DNA of 5,064 bases. Origin: a bacterium MnTg04. GTDB lineage: Bacteria > Pseudomonadota > Gammaproteobacteria > Steroidobacterales > MnTg04. How positions within the stretch are numbered: position 1 is the stretch's first letter; each line of letters opens with the position of its first letter. The stretch spans positions 1 through 5,064 of the forward strand of contig BFAU01000242.1 of assembly GCA_008975185.1 (NCBI GenBank). The letters run 5' to 3'. The notes beneath the pieces are model-generated. The model was given only the letters and a program-made list of their open reading frames with translations, was not told the origin of the DNA and did no database searches. The position numbers were made by a program, and so were the translations under genes. Below are positions 1 through 5,033 of the stretch, in pieces.

Positions 1-155
1 GAACTTTCCCCCATCACCCAGCGTACGGCGTCGATCACATTGGACTTGCCGCAGCCGTTCGGGCCAACGATTCCCGTCAGGTTGCCTGGAAAAAAAATGG
101 TGATCGGGTCTACGAAAGACTTAAAACCCGCCAGCTTGATTTTGCTGAGTCGCAT
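1..155 (-). CDS. smc: Chromosome segregation ATPase SMC, N-terminal fragment
   Basis: This is the first 51 codons of an SMC protein, cut by the left window edge. The ATG lies at 155-153 on the minus strand. The translation opens MRLSKIKLAGFKSF, the standard SMC N-terminus, and contains the Walker A loop GPNGCGKSNVIDAVRW at about residues 31-46, followed by VMGES. In the family, SMC dimers bind ATP through this head domain and work with ScpA/ScpB to compact and segregate the chromosome in the cytoplasm. The coiled coil, hinge and C-terminal Walker B half lie outside the window. An AGGG lies only three bases before the ATG, so the ribosome site is not ideal, but no better in-frame start is visible and the N-terminus matches the family. 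It is divergent from queF with a 111-base gap. Confidence 0.95.
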   Translation of the reverse strand, partial: MRLSKIKLAGFKSFVDPITIFFPGNLTGIVGPNGCGKSNVIDAVRWVMGES

Positions 156-266
156 ATGCCCTGACGCCAATCCCTGAGGCTGATGGTTCCTTGCCAAGCG
201 GTAGTGTAAAGTAATTATTGTTGAATGAATACGCCTTGATTACCTGATTCGGAGACCCCGATCCCG
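156..266. promoter_or_regulatory. Divergent smc/queF intergenic region
   Basis: This 111-base gap must serve both smc (leftward) and queF (rightward) unless either is transcribed from further away. An A+T-rich core at about 206-235 is the likely promoter zone. A TTGCCA at 192-197 could be a -35 box for queF, but no well-spaced -10 box is convincing in either direction. GGAG at 251-254 is the probable queF ribosome site, 12 bases before its ATG, which is slightly long. I see no operator-like palindrome. Confidence 0.35.
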
Positions 267-680
267 ATGCCTGTAAACCCGCAAAAACCCAAGCCGGCCC
301 GCCCCGTCCGCGGTCTCGAGACCTTCGCCAACCCGAACCCCGCTCGCGACTACACCATCCGAATCCGGGTTCCGGAGTTCAGCTGCCTGTGCCCAAAAAC
401 CGGACAACCCGACTTCGCGACTTTACACTTCGAGTATATTCCTGAAAACCTTTGTATAGAGTTGAAATCATTGAAGAATTATATTTGGTCATATCGCAAC
501 GAAGGCGCATTCCACGAAACAGTGACCAACCAGATTCTCGACGATTGTGTCGCCGCGATCGATCCCCGATACATGTGCCTGACCGCCGATTTCAACGTGC
601 GGGGCGGCATCTATACGACCGTCGTCGCGGAACACAAAAAGCCCGGCTGGCAAGCGCCCATGCGGATTGCAACCTCCTGA
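267..680 (+). CDS. queF: NADPH-dependent 7-cyano-7-deazaguanine (preQ0) reductase, single-domain type
   Basis: QueF reduces the nitrile of preQ0 to the amine preQ1 with two NADPH, the step before insertion into tRNA during queuosine synthesis; it is a cytosolic T-fold enzyme. The 137-residue length fits the short YkvM-type QueF rather than the roughly 280-residue two-domain enzyme of E. coli. The catalytic motif LCPKTGQPDFA is at residues 41-51, with Cys42 the expected thioimide-forming nucleophile and Asp49 the expected acid. The QueF motif ELKSLKNYIW spans 65-74, and FHE at 82-84 supplies the His and Glu used in substrate binding. The C-terminal TADFNVRGGIY segment is also family-like. All expected active-site residues are present. 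No convincing terminator follows, so read-through into dksA is possible. The start is the ATG after GGAG (251-254). Confidence 0.95.
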   Translation: MPVNPQKPKPARPVRGLETFANPNPARDYTIRIRVPEFSCLCPKTGQPDFATLHFEYIPENLCIELKSLKNYIWSYRNEGAFHETVTNQILDDCVAAIDPRYMCLTADFNVRGGIYTTVVAEHKKPGWQAPMRIATS

Positions 681-714
681 TATTAAAGCTGTTTTTTCAG
701 CAAAAAGCTGGCTC

Positions 715-742
715 TGGACAGCGGCTCCGAGGGATGTATAAT
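715..742 (+). promoter_or_regulatory. Sigma-70 promoter of dksA with G/C-rich discriminator
   Basis: A -35 box TGGACA (715-720, 5 of 6 consensus) is followed by a 16-base spacer and a perfect -10 box TATAAT (737-742). Transcription would begin near 749-750. The six bases after the -10 box (743-748, GCCGCG) are all G or C. In E. coli such a discriminator is typical of promoters inhibited by ppGpp and DksA, and dksA is known there to be negatively autoregulated; autorepression here is an inference. The -10 box overlaps the ATG at 741-743, so that ATG would not be on a transcript made from this promoter. Confidence 0.7.
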
Positions 743-748
743 GCCGCG

Positions 749-764
749 TTCGGCATTTGCCGAA
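749..764 (+). promoter_or_regulatory. Stem-loop at the predicted 5' end of the dksA transcript
   Basis: TTCGGCA (749-755) and TGCCGAA (758-764) are perfect inverted arms separated by TT. As RNA this can fold into a six-pair hairpin with a four-base AUUU loop, at the very 5' end of the predicted transcript and four bases before the GGAG ribosome site (768-771). The left part of the same sequence also belongs to a second perfect repeat, ATGCCG-CGTT-CGGCAT (741-756), which overlaps the -10 box. A role in RNA stability, translation control or protein binding is possible; none is shown. Confidence 0.45.
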
Positions 765-779
765 GATGGAGATAGCGCA

Positions 780-1523
780 TTGCCCGCCAGGAAGAAAACC
801 GCTGCCAAAATTGCCGCCAAAAAAAGGGCGAGCAAGAAAAAGAGCTCCAGGAAAACGGCCAGGAAGGTCGGCAAGAAGACCGCGCCGGTGAAAAAAGCGA
901 CGACCGAAAAAACCACCAGGAAGAAAACCTCCAAGAAGAAGGCCACCCGCAAAAATATTACTGCGAAAAAAAAGCTGGTGAAAAAAGCCGGCGCCGGCAG
1001 GAAAAGGCTGGCGAAAAAGACGACGGCCAAAAAGAAAACGAAGAAAAAGACCGCGGCCAGGACCAGGACACGGCGCAATCAATTGATGACCGGACCCTTA
1101 CACGGTTTCCAGCCGTACAAAGCCAGGCGCGGCGAGCAGTATATGAACGCTGGCCAGCTTGGTCATTTCAGGAATATCCTGGCGGCCTGGCGGCAGGCGT
1201 TGATGGAAGAAGTCGACCGGACTGTCGATCACATGAAAGACGAGGCCGCCAACTTCCCCGATCCCAATGACCGCGCCACCCAGGAGTCGGAATTTGGCCT
1301 CGAACTGAGAACACGGGATCGCGAACGCAAGCTGATTCGGAAGATATCACAGGCCCTGACCCGCATCGAGGAAGGCACCTACGGCTATTGCGATGAAACC
1401 GGCGACGAGATCGGGCTGAAACGCCTTGAGGCGCGCCCGGTCGCGACGCTGTGTCTGGATGCACAGGAGCGCCGGGAAATGGCGGAACGTCAATACCGGG
1501 ATCGGGACGACCGCTATCGCTGA
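780..1523 (+). CDS. dksA: DksA, RNA polymerase secondary-channel regulator, with lysine-rich N-terminal extension
   Basis: DksA binds in the secondary channel of RNA polymerase and, with ppGpp, adjusts transcription of rRNA and amino-acid genes. With a TTG start at 780 the protein has 247 residues, against about 150 in E. coli. Residues 4-99 are a Lys/Arg/Ala/Thr-rich tail; the DksA core follows from about residue 121 (YMNAGQLGHF). The coiled-coil tip motif DPNDRA (161-166) keeps the Asp, Asp and Ala needed for activity. The zinc region reads CDET (204-207) and CLDA (225-228), so two of the four usual cysteines are Thr and Ala, as remembered for the zinc-independent DksA2 of Pseudomonas aeruginosa. 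I prefer TTG 780 because GGAG (768-771) lies eight bases upstream, the promoter at 715-742 starts RNA near 749, and the product then opens MPARKKTAAK. The longer alternative is ATG 741 (260 residues), with GAGG at 729-732. gluQ follows after 33 bases, the order seen in E. coli. Confidence 0.93.
   Translation: MPARKKTAAKIAAKKRASKKKSSRKTARKVGKKTAPVKKATTEKTTRKKTSKKKATRKNITAKKKLVKKAGAGRKRLAKKTTAKKKTKKKTAARTRTRRNQLMTGPLHGFQPYKARRGEQYMNAGQLGHFRNILAAWRQALMEEVDRTVDHMKDEAANFPDPNDRATQESEFGLELRTRDRERKLIRKISQALTRIEEGTYGYCDETGDEIGLKRLEARPVATLCLDAQERREMAERQYRDRDDRYR
789..1076 (+). repeat. Low-complexity tract encoding the basic tail of DksA
   Basis: The coding strand here is strongly A/G-rich and poor in T, with degenerate repeats of AAGAAG, GCCAAAAAG and GAAAAAA type. 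It encodes 96 residues with about 35 Lys and 12 Arg but only one acidic residue (a Glu). Runs of seven A (819-825) and eight A (966-973) occur. The pattern resembles histone H1-like or AlgP-like bacterial tails that bind DNA or RNA non-specifically. Long open frames on the opposite strand here, rich in Phe and Leu, are only its shadow. Confidence 0.8.
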
Positions 1524-1541
1524 CCCGGCTGGGCAAGACAC

Positions 1542-1578
1542 AATCGGGGCTCTGAGATGAATTCCCAGGGCCCCGATT
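1542..1578 (+). terminator. dksA-gluQ stem-loop with terminator character enclosing the gluQ start codon
   Basis: AATCGGGGCTCTG (1542-1554) pairs with CAGGGCCCCGATT (1566-1578): 13 consecutive pairs, 12 Watson-Crick plus one U-G (1551/1569). The 11-base loop (1555-1565) contains the ATG at 1557-1559. The following bases TGTTT make a moderate U-rich tail, so the element can be read as an intrinsic terminator after dksA, as a hairpin controlling gluQ translation, or both. In Shigella flexneri gluQ is reported to be linked to dksA and limited by a terminator between them, so an equivalent control point is plausible. The pairing is directly visible; the function is inferred. Confidence 0.7.
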
Positions 1579-2480
1579 TGTTTCCGGGCTACATCGGCCG
1601 ATTCGCCCCCTCCCCCACAGGCCCGATGCATTTTGGTTCGCTGGTTACCGCATTGGGAAGTTGGCTCGATGCACGCGCCAACCAGGGAACCTGGCTGTTG
1701 CGGATCGAGGACATCGATCCCCCACGCGAGCACGCCGGTGCAGCCGACAGCATCAAGGGAACTCTTGACGCACTGGGACTGCACTGGGATGGGGAGGTTA
1801 TTTTCCAGGGCCAGCGCCTGGCATATTTCGATCGCGCCCTGGAGGTGCTGGCCGAAAAGCAACTGCTCTATCGCTGTGTGTGCTCCAGAAAATCAATCAG
1901 GGAAACGGTGGACGAACCCGGTCAGACCGCCGGCATTTACCCCGGAACCTGCCTGAACCGGGTACCTGAAAACGGTCAGGCCCACAGCCTGAGAATCAAA
2001 ACCAGCGGCGTACATATCGAATACGCGGACCGGATCTACGGCAATTTTACGGAAAACCTGGCCACACGATGCGGTGATTTCATCGTAAAACGCCGCAATG
2101 GCCTGCATGCATACCAGCTAGCGGTGGTCGTCGACGATTTCCGGCAGGCCATAACCCATGTGGTCCGTGGCGCGGACTTGCTGGACAATACCGGCCGCCA
2201 GACTTACCTGCAGTCGGTTCTGGGCTACCCCCGACCGGCCTATATGCACTTGCCGGTCGTCTTGAACAGCGCCGGCCAAAAATTGAGTAAACAAACCGGC
2301 GCCCATCCGCTCGCCGATGACACCTTGTCTGATTCGTTGTTTTCCGCCCTGACATTTTTGCATCAAAACCCGCCTGCCGAGCTCTCAAAGGCATTGAACT
2401 CGGAAATTCTGGAGTGGGCAATGGCGAACTGGCGACCAAGCTTCATAAGGCACGCCGCATTGGCGAAAAATGCGGGCTAG
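1557..2480 (+). CDS. gluQ: Glutamyl-queuosine tRNA(Asp) synthetase (GluQ-RS)
   Basis: GluQ-RS activates glutamate with ATP and attaches it to queuosine at position 34 of tRNA(Asp). It is a cytosolic class I synthetase-like protein lacking the anticodon-binding half of GluRS; 307 residues is the family length. Visible marks are YIGRFAPSPTG (12-22) leading to HFGS (25-28, the HIGH motif), RIEDIDPPRE (49-58), a zinc site C107-V-C109 with Y128 and C132 (the CxC...YxxxC pattern of this family), DFIVKRRNGLHAYQLAVVVD (174-193), VVRGADLL (202-209) and KLSKQ (242-246, the KMSKS equivalent). All look intact. The ATG at 1557 lies in the loop of the 1542-1578 hairpin. TTG at 1578, with AGGG at 1567-1570, is an alternative start leaving four residues before YIGRF, close to the E. 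coli spacing. It lies 33 bases after dksA and probably shares its transcript. The C-terminal end NWRPSFI also matches the family. Confidence 0.96.
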   Translation: MNSQGPDLFPGYIGRFAPSPTGPMHFGSLVTALGSWLDARANQGTWLLRIEDIDPPREHAGAADSIKGTLDALGLHWDGEVIFQGQRLAYFDRALEVLAEKQLLYRCVCSRKSIRETVDEPGQTAGIYPGTCLNRVPENGQAHSLRIKTSGVHIEYADRIYGNFTENLATRCGDFIVKRRNGLHAYQLAVVVDDFRQAITHVVRGADLLDNTGRQTYLQSVLGYPRPAYMHLPVVLNSAGQKLSKQTGAHPLADDTLSDSLFSALTFLHQNPPAELSKALNSEILEWAMANWRPSFIRHAALAKNAG

Positions 2481-2539
2481 CGAATATTTTTCCGTATCGC
2501 ACAAAAATGTACTATGCTTCCAGCATGCCAGACTCCTTT

Positions 2540-2579
2540 GTGCAACCTGGTGCAGCATTACGGCGCAGCAAAATCGCCG
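2540..2579 (+). promoter_or_regulatory. Candidate phaR control region with TGCA-type repeats
   Basis: The 133-base gluQ-phaR gap carries GTGCA at 2540-2544 and again at 2550-2554, exactly ten bases apart, followed by CAGCA at 2553-2557 and 2566-2570. PhaR proteins of PHA producers bind TGC/GCA-rich sites and often repress their own gene, so these may be an operator; this is inference. CGGCG (2561-2565) and CGCCG (2575-2579) could form a small leader hairpin. A possible -10 box TACTAT lies at 2510-2515 without a good -35 box. A perfect TTGACA at 2586-2591 lacks a usable -10 box and would start RNA inside phaR. Confidence 0.35.
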
Positions 2580-2613
2580 CAAATCTTGACACGTTGTCCA
2601 GAAAGAGAAAAAA

Positions 2614-3144
2614 ATGAATGACAGCAGCAGCCGAATAATAAAAAAATACCCGAACCGCAGACTATACGACACCGAGGAAAGTCGATACATCACCTTGGCT
2701 GACATCCGTCGGCTGGTCCTCGAAAAAACCGGTTTTGTCGTGATCGACAAAAAATCACAGGAAGATATTACCCGAAGCATTTTGTTGCAGGTGATCGCCG
2801 ACCAGGAAGGCCACGGTGAACCCGTTATGAGCCAGGACTTCCTGGCGCAGGTCATTCGGTCCTATGGCGGCACGATGCAAAGTATGATGAGCAGCTATCT
2901 GGAACAGAGCCTGCGTCTGTTTATGACCCAGCAACAACAGATTCGGGACAAGGTAAAAGATGTGGTCGGCGTGGATCCCGTTGGCGTAATGACGGATATT
3001 GCACAAAAGAATTATGAGCGCTGGAAGTCGGTCCAAAACGAGATTTTCCGCACACTGACCGATATCAGCGGACAGGGAAGCGATCGAGACAAAAGCCGCC
3101 ACGATAAGGATGACGACGACAACGATGATCGTCCGGCTGCGTAG
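2614..3144 (+). CDS. phaR: Polyhydroxyalkanoate synthesis regulator PhaR
   Basis: PhaR is a cytosolic repressor that senses PHA by binding the polymer and, when free, represses phasin genes and often its own. The N-terminal DNA-binding domain (PHB_acc_N type) covers about residues 7-67 and is very characteristic: IIKKYPNRRLYDTEESRYIT (8-27), then ITLADIRRLV and FVVIDKKSQEDITRSILLQV (41-60). The second PHB_acc segment is at about 70-110 (MSQDFLAQVIRSYGGTMQSM), followed by a Gln-rich helix (QQQQ, 106-109) and a charged, disordered tail ending KDDDDNDDRPAA. The 176-residue length is normal. The ATG follows the purine-rich AGAAAGAGAAA; no strong Shine-Dalgarno is present. No PHA synthase, phasin or depolymerase gene is in the window, so targets lie elsewhere. 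It is separated from gluQ by 133 bases and probably has its own promoter. It converges on the TPR gene with a 35-base gap. Confidence 0.93.
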   Translation: MNDSSSRIIKKYPNRRLYDTEESRYITLADIRRLVLEKTGFVVIDKKSQEDITRSILLQVIADQEGHGEPVMSQDFLAQVIRSYGGTMQSMMSSYLEQSLRLFMTQQQQIRDKVKDVVGVDPVGVMTDIAQKNYERWKSVQNEIFRTLTDISGQGSDRDKSRHDKDDDDNDDRPAA

Positions 3145-3179
3145 CGGCCCACGCGCCTAGCAGAAATTCTGACCGCCTT

Positions 3180-4895
3180 TCACAGGTCTGTCGTTTTGGC
3201 GGCCAGACCGCCGCCATCTGCGATACCGATTCGATCAAGAAAATTGCTAAACCCAGGCTGGGTCCTGATGTTGTCGAAGGCCGGATTGACCCCAAGGAAA
3301 ATTACCGCTCCGTGTCTGTCATTGATCGAGCGATCCAGCCATTCATATGCGTTTTCGGTATCGCACATCGCTGCGTATGCGCGGGCGAATACCCAGGGGG
3401 CCACGTATCGCTCGGCGCTCAGCGCCAGCAGTTTTTCAAGTTGCGAATTCGCTTTGCCATGGTCGCCGGTCACCGCGGACACAAAGACTGCGCTGACCAG
3501 AACCTGGGTGTTCCCGCTATCAAGCTCCATCGCTCGCCTTATGTGTTTTTTTGCAGCCAGTGATTCACCCCGGAACGCATAAGCTTCCGCCAGCCTCAGG
3601 TACGCAGGAACAAAATGCTCGGCGATCCCCAGCGTTTTTTCCCATTGTTCGATGGCTTGTTCATACCTGCGGCCGAAAAAAAGAAAATCGCCGACATTCA
3701 TCGATACGCCTACGTCCAACGGGTCCAGCCGCAACGCAGTATGAATCTGCTCCATAGCCGCCTGTTGCTCGCCGACGACCACCAATAAATCGCCCAGCCC
3801 TATCCTGCCTATGATCTGGCTGGGATTTTGCGCAATGCTGGCCTGAAAAATAGAGCGGGCGGAAACAAAATCCCATTCAAAAAACATCTTTATCGCCGCC
3901 ATGCCCGACAGCGCCGCATATTCCTCGTCATCCAGGCGCAAGGCCGCTGCAAAGTAACGCTTCGCCTGCGGAAAACATTCTTTCGCCGGCAAGGACCCGT
4001 AGATTCCCTGGATAAGGAAGACCTCTCCCATTCCGACCAAACTTGGTACGTGGTCTGCTTCTTGTTTGATCGCATCCGAAAAATACTGCAACGCGGCCTG
4101 AAACCCCGGTTGCGTGCGCTGGCTGAAAAAATGGCGGCCTTTCAGGTATGCCCTGAGAGCCCTGGAATCAACTGGTATGGCGGAATCCAGGCGTTTCTTT
4201 TCCGCCGCGCTGATCCGCGCACCGATTTCAACCGAAACTATGCAGGCAATTTCGTTTAGCAAACCGATGAAGTCCTGCACGGGTCGTGTATAGGTCTCGG
4301 CCCAGCGATGATGGTCGGTCAACGGGTCGATTAACTGCGCGACGACCTGCACGCTCTGATCGGAGAGCAACACCGATCCTTCGATAATGTGCGCAACCTG
4401 GAGTTCGCGGCCAATTTGCCGCAAATCTTTGTTTGTTTCCCGGTATCGCATAATCGTCGTGCGGGAAATAACACGCAGAGAATGAATACCCGCCAGCTTG
4501 GCTATCAGGACTTCGGTTAATCCATCGGCAAAATAATCGTTATCCGAGCCCGCGCCCATGTTGCGAAAAGGCAATACTGCGATCGACCCAGGCACAGCAG
4601 GAGAATCAGCTGATAAAGCGTTCTGATACCCCGGCTGCTCTGACTCGTCGCGTGAGATACCTTTCGGGCCAAACTTGAAAAACCAGGAAAGTATCAGTGC
4701 TACCGGGAATCCTGCGAAAGCGAGCGCAACCAACACCTGCATTATCCAGTCGGGCGCTTTGTAGGTTTGCACGACAACGCCGGCAGCTTCGACGACCAGC
4801 CAGGCGCCAGCCGCATAGAACGCACCCGCTTCAAATACCTTGCGGCGTTTCAGCTCTCTGAATAAAGAGACAAGCGGATTAATTTTCTTTGTCAT
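3180..4895 (-). CDS. Two-helix membrane protein with TolB-like N-terminal domain and TPR repeats
   Basis: The 571-residue product has a basic N-terminus (FRELKRRKVFE, 12-22), two predicted membrane helices at about 22-43 and 50-74, and a linker rich in Ser and acidic residues (81-102). A TolB-like/FlgO-like domain (COG5616 type) at about 103-230 shows SIAVLPFRNM, YFADGLTEVLIAKL, LRVISRTTIM, HIIEGSV and HRWAETYTR. TPR-like helical repeats run from about 264 to 525, clearest at 361-391, 395-425 and 428-460 (AYLRLAEAYAFRGESLAAKKHIRRAMELD). The end, NPAFDNIRTQPGFSNFLDRIGI, is typical of this group. The positive-inside rule puts both termini in the cytoplasm. Relatives often join these parts to a CadC-type DNA-binding, cyclase or kinase domain; none is present, so it is more likely a scaffold or sensor partner. 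Its function is unknown. The ribosome site is poor (TCTGG before ATG), but the next Met is inside the second helix, so the start is retained. It probably has its own promoter. Confidence 0.88.
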   Translation of the reverse strand: MTKKINPLVSLFRELKRRKVFEAGAFYAAGAWLVVEAAGVVVQTYKAPDWIMQVLVALAFAGFPVALILSWFFKFGPKGISRDESEQPGYQNALSADSPAVPGSIAVLPFRNMGAGSDNDYFADGLTEVLIAKLAGIHSLRVISRTTIMRYRETNKDLRQIGRELQVAHIIEGSVLLSDQSVQVVAQLIDPLTDHHRWAETYTRPVQDFIGLLNEIACIVSVEIGARISAAEKKRLDSAIPVDSRALRAYLKGRHFFSQRTQPGFQAALQYFSDAIKQEADHVPSLVGMGEVFLIQGIYGSLPAKECFPQAKRYFAAALRLDDEEYAALSGMAAIKMFFEWDFVSARSIFQASIAQNPSQIIGRIGLGDLLVVVGEQQAAMEQIHTALRLDPLDVGVSMNVGDFLFFGRRYEQAIEQWEKTLGIAEHFVPAYLRLAEAYAFRGESLAAKKHIRRAMELDSGNTQVLVSAVFVSAVTGDHGKANSQLEKLLALSAERYVAPWVFARAYAAMCDTENAYEWLDRSINDRHGAVIFLGVNPAFDNIRTQPGFSNFLDRIGIADGGGLAAKTTDL

Positions 4896-4931
4896 CCAGA
4901 ATACAAACGATCCTGTCTGCTACTGAGAGTT

Positions 4932-4937
4932 ATTTTA
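4932..4937 (-). promoter_or_regulatory. Weak candidate -10 box for the TolB-like/TPR gene
   Basis: On the minus strand TAAAAT (5 of 6 consensus) lies 36 bases before the ATG at 4895. The nearest -35-like sequence, TAGACA (5 of 6), is 22 bases further upstream, too far for a standard sigma-70 promoter. The terminator at 4980-5003 makes a separate promoter in 4896-4979 necessary, so one should be in this stretch even if these boxes are not it. Confidence 0.25.
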
Positions 4938-4979
4938 ACCGAAAGAGGTATTTTCGCCCTGTCTAAGGTCGGTAGACGA

Positions 4980-5003
4980 AAAAGGAGCCTCGCGGCCCCT
5001 TTT
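4980..5003 (-). terminator. Intrinsic terminator of the upstream minus-strand gene, possibly bidirectional
   Basis: Read on the minus strand the sequence is AAAAGGGGCC, loop GCGA, GGCTCCTTTT, followed by a fifth T: ten pairs including one G-U, with a T tract. It lies 31 bases after the stop codon at 5034-5036, the usual place for a terminator. On the plus strand the same stem has an A-C mismatch and a T4 tract, so termination in that direction should be weaker. Confidence 0.88.
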
Positions 5004-5033
5004 CGAGTCTTGCATTGTGCCTGCGGCGAATGC

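Noticed and set aside
312..323. Perfect 12-base palindrome GGTCTCGAGACC inside queF
   Set aside because: About one 12-base palindrome is expected by chance in 5 kb, and this one lies within conserved coding sequence (GLET) with no regulatory context.
685..710. GCTG-T6-CAGC-A5-GCTG between queF and dksA, as a possible terminator
   Set aside because: The stem is only four pairs and no T tract follows on the plus strand; AAAGCTG is also a short direct repeat. Too weak to call.
489..1082. Long minus-strand open frames, rich in Phe, Leu and Ala
   Set aside because: They lie opposite the lysine-rich coding tract of dksA and the end of queF; AAG/AAA codons read as CTT/TTT on the other strand. There is no family resemblance and the plus-strand genes are certain.
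2465..2492. GAAAAAT/ATTTTTC inverted repeat around the gluQ stop codon, as a terminator
   Set aside because: The stem is almost all A-T and cannot form a stable terminator hairpin; only the T run resembles one.
2586..2591. Perfect TTGACA just before phaR as a promoter
   Set aside because: There is no -10 box at 16-18 bases, and transcription would begin inside the phaR coding sequence.
2414..2617. 67-residue plus-strand open frame between gluQ and phaR
   Set aside because: It starts inside gluQ in another frame, has no ribosome site or family resemblance, and overlaps the phaR start; it is treated as chance.
3198..3212. GGCGG-CCAGA-CCGCC hairpin near the convergent phaR/TPR ends
   Set aside because: It has no T tract after the stem in either direction and lies inside the TPR coding region, so it does not qualify as an intrinsic terminator.
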